Assembly: GCA_035479875.1 (NCBI GenBank)
Contig: DATIIH010000008.1
Span: 1-64,000 of the forward strand
DNA: 64,000 nt
From: PMNU01 sp035479875
GTDB lineage: Bacteria; Patescibacteriota; Saccharimonadia; Saccharimonadales; UBA4665
Reading direction: 5' to 3'
The translations under genes and the position numbers were made by a program. The notes under the pieces were generated by a model. It was not told the DNA's origin. It saw nothing but the letters and a program-made list of their open reading frames with translations, and searched no databases. This document shows, piece after piece, positions 40,483-48,461 of the stretch. Position 1 is the first letter of the stretch. Every line of letters starts with the position of its first letter.

Positions 40483-41076
40483 TTATACGCTTCTGCTGGC
40501 TCTCATCAGGGTCTGTAACTCATCTTCAATAGCTTGCTCAATTTCTCTAGTAAGATAATCGTGTTCTGCGCTTGCATTCCAGCGGGCAGCATTATGAGTC
40601 GGGCGATAGAGTTTGATTAGGAAATCTTCCTGCCGTTTTATTTCAGCTTCACTAATAGGGTCTTCGACTGCTATCCAGAGCACGATACGTGAGCCGCTTT
40701 TTCGTAAGCTCCTTGTGGAGTCTCTATGCTTGTCATCATAGAGTTTCCTATCCTGCTTAATAATCGGCTCTCGGCCATAAACTTCAGCCCAAAATGCAAT
40801 ACATTCCTCTCTAAGCTCATCATACATTCGTGTATGGAGAGAAAAAGTTTTGGCTTTCCCAGCTTTGCCCAAATATACAGTTTCCCACCAGCCCATATCA
40901 TTAAACTTTCCCCAAAGATACCATCCTGGCAGTGAAGGTACGCTAGCTATCGTGTTGCTTATTAGTTTTGAATACTGCGACTGCAATTCCTTGTTCTTAA
41001 AACTTGGCATTTCGGGATTGCCCAGTGCAAACTCAAAGACCTGAAAAAGACTGAAGTAACCTGTTTGTAGCTTCAT
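40483..41076 (-). CDS. GIY-YIG nuclease-like protein
   Basis: This 197-aa protein shows a degenerate GIY-YIG pattern. PGWYLWGKF and VYLGKAGKAK stand for the two strands, LHTRMYDEL for the Arg helix, and RQEDFLIKLYRPTHNAARW for the Glu helix and the end motif seen in this family. It may cut DNA or RNA or be an inactive relative. It lies 210 bp upstream of the RHS gene in the same direction. No domain besides it was recognised. The gap 40271-40482 holds nothing else that I can identify. Confidence 0.6.
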   Translation of the reverse strand: MKLQTGYFSLFQVFEFALGNPEMPSFKNKELQSQYSKLISNTIASVPSLPGWYLWGKFNDMGWWETVYLGKAGKAKTFSLHTRMYDELREECIAFWAEVYGREPIIKQDRKLYDDKHRDSTRSLRKSGSRIVLWIAVEDPISEAEIKRQEDFLIKLYRPTHNAARWNASAEHDYLTREIEQAIEDELQTLMRASRSV

Positions 41077-41194
41077 AGGTTGAACTCGTTACTCATACCT
41101 CTATACTACATGAGTTGATTGGCAATGCCGGGCATATGGGTGCGCCGCCGAGGGCGACTATCCCATGACAGCAAGTAGCGTATAATTCAGCGTA

Positions 41195-41392
41195 ATGAAA
41201 CGCGAAAAGAAGGCCAGCAAACTTCAGCTAATAGGCCGGGTTGTTATCTACGCTGTCCCATTTTGGTTTGCAATCGTGCTACTACTCGGCATTATGGATA
41301 GAAAAGACGTGCGGCTCCAGGCACTCATTCTGGCGTTGGCGTTCGCCATCTTCGTTGTTGTTGATAAGAACCTTCCTGATAGCCAAGAGTAG
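41195..41392 (+). CDS. Small two-pass membrane protein
   Basis: The 65-aa protein has two predicted membrane segments (about 15-31 and 40-56) and a Lys-rich start (MKREKKASK). TATAAT at 41181-41186 ends 8 nt before the ATG and there is no ribosome site, so the message is probably leaderless. It is convergent with the next gene. Function unknown. Confidence 0.6.
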   Translation: MKREKKASKLQLIGRVVIYAVPFWFAIVLLLGIMDRKDVRLQALILALAFAIFVVVDKNLPDSQE

Positions 41393-41426
41393 CGCTCGGC
41401 GACCATATGTTCACAGCAAGTAACGA

Positions 41427-41681
41427 TTAGAGATGCTCTCTCAAAACGTCAGTGCCGTCTTTAGCTTGCTGAGCATTGTCCGCGGCGTCCTGCGTTGTCT
41501 TTTGCAGCTCGTCCAGCTTACTGTCAATGTCTGCGGTGGTGTTATTACCGGCCTGCACTGCGTCATCATCTGCCACATGCACGGCGTGCAACAGGTAAAG
41601 GCTCATGCCCGATAGAAAAAGAATAAGTACAAAAGACGCCGCCACGTAGAAATTCAAAAACTTATCGCTCATTAGTTTCAT
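41427..41681 (-). CDS. Small membrane-anchored coiled-coil protein
   Basis: This 84-aa protein has one membrane segment (about 10-31, FYVAASFVLILFLSGMSLYLL) and a polar tail (SKLDELQKTTQDAADNAQQAKDGTDVL) likely to form a helix or coiled coil. It could act in a membrane complex. No family was recognised. A clear GGAGG-like site (GGGAGCT) precedes the start. Confidence 0.6.
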   Translation of the reverse strand: MKLMSDKFLNFYVAASFVLILFLSGMSLYLLHAVHVADDDAVQAGNNTTADIDSKLDELQKTTQDAADNAQQAKDGTDVLREHL

Positions 41682-41812
41682 TACAGCTCCCTCCGCTATT
41701 GATGGCCTTATTCTACACCATTATCAGGTGGAAAATATCACGTTTTAAACGTAAGCAGCACGTAGTATAATGTTGCCTCTTCACCTATAATTATGGTAGA
41801 AAGGGGAAAGAT

Positions 41813-42313
41813 ATGGACATAGCAACAATAGAAGCAAAAACAAATGACGTACTCGCTAAAAATCAGATTACGTCACCGTTCGTTAATGTATTCGAAATTG
41901 CAGCCTCCGAAGGCATTGCTATTAAGTATAGGAAGTTTCCTCTTAAGTCGAGAAGTGTATCAGGGTTTTACTTCCCTAAGGATAAGACAATTTACTTAAA
42001 TGTTGACGAATCTTCCGAGCGCCAAGTGTTTACGATCGCGCATGAGCTTGGGCATTATTTTCTTGAACACAACACCAATGAATATGGGGTCTATAAGCGT
42101 CAAGACTCCTACGTAGGCATAAAGCATGAAAATGAAAGAGAGGCGGATTGTTTTGCGGCAAACCTCCTAATGCCAAAACGCATGATAAAAGAAGAGCTAG
42201 CAAGATACCCATTCTTAAAGGAAGCAAATCCTAGCCTGCTCTCATTGCGCTTTGGTGTTTCAGCAAGCGCAATGACAAATCGTCTTAAGAATCTCGATAT
42301 TATAAAAAGGTGA
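41813..42313 (+). CDS. ImmA/IrrE-family metallopeptidase
   Basis: The 166-aa protein has the zinc motif AHELGHYFLEH (H-E-x-x-H, near residue 75) and the later NEREADCFAANLLMP helix, the hallmark of ImmA/IrrE peptidases. In ICEBs1, ImmA cleaves the XRE repressor ImmR to release the element. IrrE relieves DNA-damage repression. Two XRE genes lie in the same accessory region, though 20 kb away. The last 30 residues (SLRFGVSASAMTNRLKNLDII) look like a helix-turn-helix and may read DNA. It starts after GGGGAAAG. Two TATAAT boxes lie upstream. Confidence 0.9.
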   Translation: MDIATIEAKTNDVLAKNQITSPFVNVFEIAASEGIAIKYRKFPLKSRSVSGFYFPKDKTIYLNVDESSERQVFTIAHELGHYFLEHNTNEYGVYKRQDSYVGIKHENEREADCFAANLLMPKRMIKEELARYPFLKEANPSLLSLRFGVSASAMTNRLKNLDIIKR

Positions 42314-42317
42314 CCCC

Positions 42318-42743
42318 GTGACACAAGACAAGAATGTGCCTCTAGCTGATGATCCTGAAAAAGCGCAAGATACAGACGAAGAACGCCAAGAGCTGGTAGA
42401 TGAGTCTAGCCCTATTGATGGCGGAGCAAGCGAAGTAGCCATAAAAGAGACCACACTTTCTGATATACAGAAAGACAGCGCATGGCTAGAGCTTCAACTA
42501 CAAGAATATAGAGAAATAATAGGCCATAGGAAAAATTGGAGCGATGGACTACTTTTGCTGGTAGGCTATATTATTATAGTAGACTTTGTGATTGTGGGAG
42601 CGGTGGGTGCGGGGTTGCTCAGTTTTGTGATCACATGGTCAATACCAGCATTCATAACTGCTAATCTTGCAGAAGTATTTGGTCTTAGTTTTATTGTCGT
42701 ACGGTACCTTTTCCCTAATCATAAAGACTCAAAGGATGAGTAA
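42318..42743 (+). CDS. Membrane protein of the ImmA operon
   Basis: This 141-aa protein has an acidic N-terminus (about 1-60) and two membrane segments (about 77-100 and 105-127). It begins with GTG 4 nt after the peptidase gene. Together with the 25-aa basic peptide that overlaps its end, it forms a three-gene operon. Membrane plus ImmA pairs occur in toxin-antitoxin and phage-exclusion loci, but no family could be assigned. Confidence 0.6.
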   Translation: MTQDKNVPLADDPEKAQDTDEERQELVDESSPIDGGASEVAIKETTLSDIQKDSAWLELQLQEYREIIGHRKNWSDGLLLLVGYIIIVDFVIVGAVGAGLLSFVITWSIPAFITANLAEVFGLSFIVVRYLFPNHKDSKDE

Positions 42744-42813
42744 AAAACTCTTTAAACGACTAATCAAGCGAGCTTCGCAGCCCGCTCCAAAAGCACCGGA
42801 CAAACCGCAGTAG
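42736..42813 (+). CDS. 25-aa basic peptide
   Basis: A frame starting 8 nt before the end of the membrane-protein gene encodes MSKKLFKRLIKRASQPAPK and then six further residues. An amphipathic Lys/Arg helix is followed by a Pro-rich end. An AAAGG site overlaps the ATG. It may be a real coupled gene (antimicrobial-like or regulatory) or chance. Two perfect hairpins follow (TTCCC/GGGAA and CGTTGC/GCAACG near 42890-42924) and probably end the convergent transcripts. Confidence 0.4.
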   Translation: MSKKLFKRLIKRASQPAPKAPDKPQ

Positions 42814-42924
42814 CGCGGTGGTTGTAGTATTGATCATATGCAAGCTTTGATATGTGAAGTGTCTTGGTAGCTCAAAGCCTCTTCCCTGTGGGAACAGGCC
42901 TAATTCCGTTGCAAGCAACGAAAT

Positions 42925-43752
42925 TTACTGGATTTCATGCAATGCAAGTACCTGCACAGGTTCTTCAACATCCCGCCATACCCTGTCGTATCCTGGTGTT
43001 ATGGTCCTTAACTTCTCCATATTAGTCGTGTATATCTTTGGTTCTTCGTCGTAGTGTTTTCTAATAAGTCGCCCCGCTTGCTTTTGAAAGCGTATCTCGG
43101 TGCCAACGATATCGCCGACCACCAAGATTTTAGGCAGCTTGGTATTTGTTTCGTCTCTCCAGGTGCCATCATCTGAGTATTCTATATAGCGCCTAACCTT
43201 GCCAACGTAACCAAAGAAGGGCTTAATCGGATCGATGATTTCAAGAAAGAATTCCTCATGCTCACCATCTACTTCAAGGCGAATAAGTGCTTCCGGTTTC
43301 TGCTTGGGAAAATATTCATACAGGGCTATCTGACTTTTGGTGAAGAAACGCAGACTATCTCCGTAGCGTCCTTTGAGGCAACAATATACTGTACACACTT
43401 TCAAATACTGTACGATTGATGACGGCTTGGCATTTTTGTCCCCGTAAATGTTGTGCAGTACTTTGTCGTCGCACTTATCTCTCATGAATTGTTTTAGCGC
43501 CTTAATACCGTTTTCTAGCAAATAGTACTCTGCTGGCTTACCGTGAATTTTGTACTTTCCATCGTAGTTTCGGCCAATATAGTTTTTGTCTAAGAGTATT
43601 TTGAGTCGTTGGTGTATTTGATTTGGGTTGGTGAGTTTGATGTCCAGCATTATGGTCAGATGATTAGAAGTAAGAAAGCGGAAGCGATAGAACAAGCGTA
43701 GTAGCTCGAGTTGTTTTGCGTTGGGAGTGTAGATATCCTCGTTTGTGGTCAT
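42925..43752 (-). CDS. Replication-relaxation-family protein
   Basis: This 275-aa protein has an N-terminal winged-helix part of the replication-relaxation (MobC-like) type: QLELLRLFYRFRFLTSNHLTIMLDIKLTNPNQIHQRLKILLDKNYIGRNYDGK, then GKPAEYYLLENGIKALKQF. The remaining 170 residues follow the usual PF13814 layout with alternating strands. Such proteins are found on conjugative plasmids and ICEs of Gram-positive bacteria and are thought to act at the origin of transfer or in replication. TATAGA lies 8 nt before the ATG. Confidence 0.75.
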   Translation of the reverse strand: MTTNEDIYTPNAKQLELLRLFYRFRFLTSNHLTIMLDIKLTNPNQIHQRLKILLDKNYIGRNYDGKYKIHGKPAEYYLLENGIKALKQFMRDKCDDKVLHNIYGDKNAKPSSIVQYLKVCTVYCCLKGRYGDSLRFFTKSQIALYEYFPKQKPEALIRLEVDGEHEEFFLEIIDPIKPFFGYVGKVRRYIEYSDDGTWRDETNTKLPKILVVGDIVGTEIRFQKQAGRLIRKHYDEEPKIYTTNMEKLRTITPGYDRVWRDVEEPVQVLALHEIQ

Positions 43753-43853
43753 AGTGTGACTCTATACGTAGTATAAGGATAGTAAAGACCAGAAACAAGG
43801 AACAACAGATACAATCAAGTTAGGAAGGGTGTATACCGTACTACACCTTTTCT

Positions 43854-44240
43854 TTACTCAGGGCCGCCTGTTTCTAGAACCTCGAGTAATAGCCATAGCC
43901 ACTGTGCGGCGCCCAATTCTTTAATAAGCTTCTCGTTTACTTGTAGCCATTGCCCGCGAGTGACAAGCGGCTTATGGTGGCCGCGTAGCCTGTCGGATGC
44001 CCTCATTGCGATAGTCGGGTCAATGACGTCGTGCCCGTCATATTTCGGCCGCGGCAATGAGATCACGTCGAGGAATTCATCTAGCCATGCCCTAGTGCCC
44101 ATATCTTCCATGAGCTTCGCATTCAATAGCACCCAATCTTCTTTGGCTGTCTTCGCGCTGTGATCGAAGAAAAGGTGAGCTTGCAAAGGTACAGCATAGA
44201 AGGGATTAAGTAGCGCGGCCGCATTTTCATCTGGCGTCAT
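43854..44240 (-). CDS. Protein of unknown function with an internal repeat
   Basis: The 128-aa protein contains two similar helical units: DWVLLNAKLMEDMGTRAWLDEFLDVI (about 35-60) and QWLQVNEKLIKELGAAQWLWLLLEVL (about 95-121). It therefore arose by duplication. TATACT (44254-44249) lies 8 nt before the ATG, suggesting a leaderless message. It stands between the relaxation gene and the divergent recombinase operon, whose operator it may share. No family was recognised. Confidence 0.6.
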   Translation of the reverse strand: MTPDENAAALLNPFYAVPLQAHLFFDHSAKTAKEDWVLLNAKLMEDMGTRAWLDEFLDVISLPRPKYDGHDVIDPTIAMRASDRLRGHHKPLVTRGQWLQVNEKLIKELGAAQWLWLLLEVLETGGPE

Positions 44241-44296
44241 AACCTTATAGTATAACTAAATTTGGAGGACTGAGGTACGATTTAACAGTTTTACTC

Positions 44297-44332
44297 TTGA
44301 AATTAGTCGCCTACGACTAGTATAATTAGTCG
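44297..44332 (+). promoter_or_regulatory. Promoter and operator of the recombinase operon
   Basis: TTGAAA (44297-44302), an 18-bp spacer and TATAAT (44321-44326). Between them lies the palindrome TAGTCG-CCTA-CGACTA (44304-44319). ATTAGTCG occurs at 44302-44309 and again at 44325-44332, 23 bp apart. A repressor bound here would cover the promoter. Confidence 0.65.
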
Positions 44333-44349
44333 AGAAGGGCTAATCTAAT

Positions 44350-44520
44350 ATGGTGCATGAGGGTAACAAACAGCTAGAATCTTTGGACAGCATCGAATTA
44401 CTTCGAGGCATATTAGAGAGTCAACAATCCCGATCGGTAACTTACCAGGAAGCCACAGACATCGGCGAATCACTGCTCACCTTTTATGAAATATTGGGTG
44501 GTGAGGCAGCAGATGGATAA
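44350..44520 (+). CDS. Small acidic protein upstream of the recombinase
   Basis: A 56-aa frame (MVHEGNKQLESLDSIELLRGILESQ, then SRSVTYQEATDIGESLLTFYEILGG) is mainly helical and acidic. It overlaps the recombinase start by 8 nt (ATGGATAA), so the two are probably translated together. Small frames in this position are common next to large serine recombinases and may be recombination directionality factors. That is an inference from position. Confidence 0.6.
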   Translation: MVHEGNKQLESLDSIELLRGILESQQSRSVTYQEATDIGESLLTFYEILGGEAADG

Positions 44521-46009
44521 CAAGAATGCCGTTGCGCTCGCCCGTGTTTCTGGCAGAGGTCAGGAGATTGAGGGCTATTCGCTGGACGCGCAGCACAAAC
44601 TCCTGATGGACTACAGCGCACGTCAAGAGCTGCATATCATGAAGGAATTTCTGCTAACCGAGAACGCATCGGTTTCTGAGGGTCGCAAGGTCTTCAAGGA
44701 GATGATGGCCTTCGCATCAGTTAAGAAAAACCGTGTGGCTCATATTGTCGTCGAGAAAGCCGACCGCTATACGCGCAACTTCAAAGATGCGGTACTACTA
44801 GACGATTGGCTCGCTGCAAATTCCGAACGCAAACTCCACTCTGTGAAAGAGAGCCTCATCCTGCACACTAACGCCAAGTCCGACGTTAAGTTTATGTGGA
44901 ACATCAATGTAGCTGCGGCTAAGAAATATACCGATACCCTACGCGAAGAAATCAAAAAGGGCTACACCGAAAAGTTGGCGCAGGGATGGTTGCCCCACGG
45001 CCCGCCGCCCGGTTATATGAATATAACAACAAATGGCAGACATGTTCACCACGCCCCCGATCCCAAGACCAAACCAATCCTTATTAATGCCTTTAAAAAA
45101 TACCTGGAGCCTGGCGAGTCAGTAGGTTCGATCAGGGAGCTAATGGATCATATGGGTCTACGAAACAGAGTGGGTCGGCCGCATTGCAAGGCCAGAGTCC
45201 ATGAAATTCTGGACGATCCTTACTATGTAGGTATTATCCGCTTCGACGGCCAAGAATATCCCGGAGCGCACGAGCCACTTATCAGTAAAGAGCTGTACGC
45301 AAAGGTTCAACAAAAACTTCACGGTAAGCGCCCTAATCGGTATCGTCAGCATAATCCCGTATTTAAGGGCGTTATTAGCTGCAAGAATTGTGGCGGTCTC
45401 GTGACCTGGCAGTTGCAGAAAGGCCGCTACTATGGCACATGCCAACGCAACAGCGATGCCTGCCGAGGCCGCAAGCTACTGCGCGAAGACAGAATCGAGG
45501 CAGAGGTTGTTGTCCTGCTAGAAAAGCTCGTCTGCCCCTCACAAGAGATTATCCAGTGGGTCGCCGATACCATGCGCGGCCAGCATCAAAATAGTATCGA
45601 AGAAAAGGAGCATCTATGGAATTCGGTTAAGACACAGATCGATAGAGTCGAGCGTATGGACGACCGCTTGTACGAGGACAAGCTCGCCGGTGAGATATCG
45701 ATTGAAAAGTATGTCGAGAAGCACGCCGAATTTGGGCGCCAACAAACCGAGCTACGCAAGCAGCTAGAGAGCATCGACAAGTCTTTTGGCAACCGACTTG
45801 ACCAGGTTTTAGTCTTGTTGGAATTGTCCCAAAAGGCTGCTCAAATCTACGCTAAAAGGACGCCTCAACAAAAGCGGCTGATAATAACCAAACTTTTCAA
45901 GGAAGTAGTCTTTGACAACAATGACCTATCTGTTAGCTACACAAATTTTGCACAAATCATTGCGCGAAACGTGTTAGAAACGAAAAAATTAATAGGAGAC
46001 GAACAATGA
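44513..46009 (+). CDS. Large serine recombinase
   Basis: This 498-aa protein starts at the ATG at 44513 inside the end of the previous gene. The resolvase domain carries the catalytic motif ALARVSGRGQEIEGYSLDAQ (Ser near residue 12) and the later EKADRYTRNFKDAVLLDDW block. The recombinase domain follows (GPPPGYMNI, GLRNRVGRPHCKARVHEILDDPYYVGIIRF), then a zinc ribbon (CKNCGG...CQRNSDACRG) and a long coiled coil (about 375-470). Enzymes of this size integrate or excise mobile elements at short att sites. Its end lies 80 bp from tRNA-Ala. Confidence 0.93.
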   Translation: MDNKNAVALARVSGRGQEIEGYSLDAQHKLLMDYSARQELHIMKEFLLTENASVSEGRKVFKEMMAFASVKKNRVAHIVVEKADRYTRNFKDAVLLDDWLAANSERKLHSVKESLILHTNAKSDVKFMWNINVAAAKKYTDTLREEIKKGYTEKLAQGWLPHGPPPGYMNITTNGRHVHHAPDPKTKPILINAFKKYLEPGESVGSIRELMDHMGLRNRVGRPHCKARVHEILDDPYYVGIIRFDGQEYPGAHEPLISKELYAKVQQKLHGKRPNRYRQHNPVFKGVISCKNCGGLVTWQLQKGRYYGTCQRNSDACRGRKLLREDRIEAEVVVLLEKLVCPSQEIIQWVADTMRGQHQNSIEEKEHLWNSVKTQIDRVERMDDRLYEDKLAGEISIEKYVEKHAEFGRQQTELRKQLESIDKSFGNRLDQVLVLLELSQKAAQIYAKRTPQQKRLIITKLFKEVVFDNNDLSVSYTNFAQIIARNVLETKKLIGDEQ

Positions 46010-46179
46010 AGAACCAAACTTTAAAAAATGACCCCGCCAACGGAGATGATGAGGCCAATCTTGACTTAATAAGTCGTCTGCGTCTGGTTTGGTGGAGTAT
46101 GGCGGATTCGAACCGCCCACCTCCTGCGTGCGATGCAGGCGCTCTACCAAATGAGCTAATACCCCAAGCGACAACATAA
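46006..46179 (+). CDS. Coupled short frame running into antisense tRNA-Ala
   Basis: A 57-codon frame overlaps the recombinase stop (ATGA) and has a strong GGAGACGAACA site. The first 28 codons (MKNQTLKNDPANGDDEANL onward) lie before the tRNA. The rest is the antisense of tRNA-Ala and cannot be original coding sequence. The 3' part of a former element gene may have been replaced by chromosome at an attachment site here. It may also be chance. Confidence 0.4.
   Translation: MKNQTLKNDPANGDDEANLDLISRLRLVWWSMADSNRPPPACDAGALPNELIPQATT
46090..46165 (-). tRNA. tRNA-Ala (anticodon CGC)
   Basis: On the minus strand, 76 nt with encoded CCA fold as a full cloverleaf. The acceptor GGGGTAT pairs with ATACTCC, including the G3-U70 pair that marks tRNA-Ala. 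The D arm is GCTC/GAGC, the anticodon arm CCTGC-ATCGCAC-GCAGG (CGC), and the T arm GGCGG/CCGCC around TTCGAAT. Confidence 0.95.
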
Positions 46180-46197
46180 AGCATAGCAAATAACAGG

Positions 46198-46797
46198 CTA
46201 GAAGCCAAAGGGCGAGTGCGCGAAATGATTAGTCAGAAGTACGAAGGTGAGCGTCAATATAACCCAGCCCACAATCAGCCCAGGCGCTTCTTTAAATGGG
46301 CCTTCATACTTCCATGAATGCGTAATGAGGTTGAAACCTTCGATCAGACCGTACTGTGTAAGCGTAGTCAAAATAAATGCCAGCCAACCCGGCGCTCCGG
46401 CGTAGCGATAGATCGCCCAAGTGTCTTGCATAATCAGCATGAATATCCCCCAAAAGATCGGCAGCCCCAGCAGTAGGTAGCGATGGCGCTCTGCGGCCGG
46501 GTAGAACCACAACGGGAACGTCAACTGGCCTACATATTCGTACAACATGCCCTGCATAGCACCGATGGCAAAAAATTGCAGCGCCGTGCCCACGCCGATG
46601 GTATAAAAAGACGTGCCGGCGGCACGCTGTAAAACTGCTTCAACAAAAATGAGTATTGCGAGGGCGAGGACTACCCCAATGGCATCGGCTGGCTTACGGA
46701 ATTTGCGTTCGCTCAGCTTTTTGCCCTTGAGCGCAAACGCCGCCAGGAAAGCCCCAGCAATCAACACAATACCCAGGATAATCAACAGTGTCGTCAT
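46198..46797 (-). CDS. Polytopic membrane protein of unknown function
   Basis: This 199-aa protein (start at the ATG at 46797; a longer frame would enter the neighbouring tRNA) has about six membrane segments. They include LLIILGIVLIAGAFLAAFAL at the start, ALQFFAIGAMQGMLYEYV, LLLGLPIFWGIFMLIMQDTWAI and LIVGWVILTLTFVLLTNHF at the end. Conserved-looking polar residues are few. It lies between two tRNA-Ala genes in the same direction. No family was recognised. Confidence 0.65.
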   Translation of the reverse strand: MTTLLIILGIVLIAGAFLAAFALKGKKLSERKFRKPADAIGVVLALAILIFVEAVLQRAAGTSFYTIGVGTALQFFAIGAMQGMLYEYVGQLTFPLWFYPAAERHRYLLLGLPIFWGIFMLIMQDTWAIYRYAGAPGWLAFILTTLTQYGLIEGFNLITHSWKYEGPFKEAPGLIVGWVILTLTFVLLTNHFAHSPFGF

Positions 46798-46811
46798 AGT
46801 AAATTCCAAAA

Positions 46812-46888
46812 TGGTGGAGCATATCGGATTCGAACCGATCACCTCTTCCATGCCATGGAAGCGCTCTAGCCAAATGAGCTAATGCCCC
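46812..46888 (-). tRNA. tRNA-Ala (anticodon GGC)
   Basis: On the minus strand, 77 nt with encoded CCA. The acceptor GGGGCAT pairs with ATGCTCC and keeps the G3-U70 alanine identity pair. The anticodon arm is CTTCC-ATGGCAT-GGAAG (GGC). The T loop is TTCGAAT. Confidence 0.95.
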
Positions 46889-46930
46889 GAACAATTGGTA
46901 ATTTTAACAGATGGCGGGCGAAATGAAAAG

Positions 46931-47860
46931 CTAAAACACGCGCTTGCGCCGCGCAAATACAATGACGCTGGTAATTAGTAGCACAACGGCGCCATTGAGC
47001 ACCCAATAAAACCACGGCTCCCATTGCCACGGCAGGTGGACGTTCATGCCGTACATGCTGTAAAACACATTGGGCAACGCAATGATTACGGTGGCGGCGG
47101 TAAGCATCTTCATCGTGCGGTTAAGGTTGTTGCTGCTGATGCTGGTATACGCTTCGCGGATGTGGATAATGCTCTGCATGTTGCTATTACACGACTCTAT
47201 CGACTGTTCGTTATTGAGCAGCAAGTCTTCCACTATGTCTTGGTCCTCCTCAAAGAGCGGCATGTAGCGGCCAAGCATTAGCCGACGCAGCGTGGCATTG
47301 GTGGGCATCAGTGAGCTTAAGAATTCACTGAGCTCGTCTTCGATCAGCACAAAATCGATAAAGTCTTGGTTAGCGATTTCGTGGCCGCGCAAGCGCGAAC
47401 GGATCAGCTTAATTTGCTTGCTAGTACGGCTAATAAAGGTATCGTACTGTTCCACAATCTGTTGCAATATGAGCAGCACCAGTTTGGCGCGTTGAGTGGT
47501 GGCAAAGTTAACCTTGCCGCTTAAAAATGAGTCGAGCTGCGGCAGGCGTACCTGCGACACGGTTATCACTAGATCATTGCCAAAAATAAATAGCAGCGGC
47601 ACGGTGACCAACTCTTGGTCCGGCGTCTTGTACACAAAGCGCACGAAGATATAACTGCTTTCGCCCTCTTTCTCTAAACGGGGCATCTCGTCTTCGTCTA
47701 ATGCGTCTTCGAGGTGGCCGCGCTCCAGGTCAAACTTCTTAACGAGCACGTCAATTTCGGCCTGGCTTGGCGCTTCTACGTACACCCATGAGCCGGGTTT
47801 GTAGGCATCTAGCTCTTGTAGCCGCTGGTTGCGCAGCGTTTTGTAAAAATACTTAATCAT
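46931..47860 (-). CDS. corA: CorA-family magnesium transporter
   Basis: This 309-aa protein has a large acidic N-terminal cytoplasmic domain and two membrane helices at the C-terminus (about 252-272 and 283-303). The conserved pore motif GMN (FYSMYGMNVHLPW) lies between them and a basic end (RRKRVF) follows. CorA forms a pentameric channel for Mg, and sometimes Co or Ni. It has a GAGGA site. It stands downstream of the rdgB-ABC-ligA group on the minus strand. Confidence 0.92.
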   Translation of the reverse strand: MIKYFYKTLRNQRLQELDAYKPGSWVYVEAPSQAEIDVLVKKFDLERGHLEDALDEDEMPRLEKEGESSYIFVRFVYKTPDQELVTVPLLFIFGNDLVITVSQVRLPQLDSFLSGKVNFATTQRAKLVLLILQQIVEQYDTFISRTSKQIKLIRSRLRGHEIANQDFIDFVLIEDELSEFLSSLMPTNATLRRLMLGRYMPLFEEDQDIVEDLLLNNEQSIESCNSNMQSIIHIREAYTSISSNNLNRTMKMLTAATVIIALPNVFYSMYGMNVHLPWQWEPWFYWVLNGAVVLLITSVIVFARRKRVF

Positions 47861-47913
47861 GTTTTTGTCCTCTGCCGGCTATTATAACCAGCAAGGCAAG
47901 ATAAAGAAATTGG

Positions 47914-48459
47914 CTACGCTTGCTGTAAGAAAGCGCGGAGCTTATCGAGCGCAGGTGTACGATAGGACGTGCGGGCGTAGTCTGCTTCACTCATCTCGGC
48001 ACGGGTGATGTCGAACCCGTCGTTAATAAATATCGGGTCAAAGCCAAAACCACCTGTGCCGCGGGGCGCATCAGCAATACGGCCGTGCATTTCGCCATCA
48101 AAAAGGCGTAGATCACGGCCATCGTATACACCGTAAGACACGCGGCCGATAGCGGTTGGCTCCGGTAAGCTGTGGGCTAGTTTGAGTAGGCCGTCGTAGC
48201 CGATTTCGTCAATAAACCATTTTATGAATGTGCCTGGCAATTGGCCCATGGCGGTAAAAATCAGGCCAGCATCTTCTACTAACACTGGCTTATGTAATAG
48301 CTCGTAGGCCTGGCGAACTTTGTGCTCCACCACTGTGTGTGGGTCGAGCGATTGGATTTCGTCGAGGTCGAGCTTGTGGTGCAGCACCGGCACGCCGAGC
48401 CATTTAACCAAAAAATCCACTTTATTGGGGTTGCCAGTAATAAATGTAAGGTCTTTCAT
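47914..48459 (-). CDS. rdgB: Non-canonical purine NTP pyrophosphatase (Ham1/RdgB)
   Basis: The 181-aa protein has the ITPase pattern: FITGNPNKVDFLVKWLG at the start, VLVEDAGLIFTAMG (acidic metal site), LPGTFIKWF and GTGGFGFDPIFINDG. It hydrolyses ITP, dITP and XTP to monophosphates and so keeps deaminated purines out of DNA and RNA. The length is close to the family's 185-200. It begins 3 nt after the ABC exporter gene ends, so both are co-transcribed. Confidence 0.9.
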   Translation of the reverse strand: MKDLTFITGNPNKVDFLVKWLGVPVLHHKLDLDEIQSLDPHTVVEHKVRQAYELLHKPVLVEDAGLIFTAMGQLPGTFIKWFIDEIGYDGLLKLAHSLPEPTAIGRVSYGVYDGRDLRLFDGEMHGRIADAPRGTGGFGFDPIFINDGFDITRAEMSEADYARTSYRTPALDKLRAFLQQA

Positions 48460-48461
48460 AC

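Noticed and set aside
19000..46170. Clear att direct repeats bounding the accessory region
   Set aside because: I searched by eye for a copy of the tRNA-Ala edge near 17-20 kb and found none. Serine recombinase cores can be only a few bases, so the element's left end stays undefined.
46798..46851. Upstream extension of the 46198-46797 membrane protein
   Set aside because: It would begin inside tRNA-Ala(GGC). The ATG at 46797 starts directly at the membrane segment.
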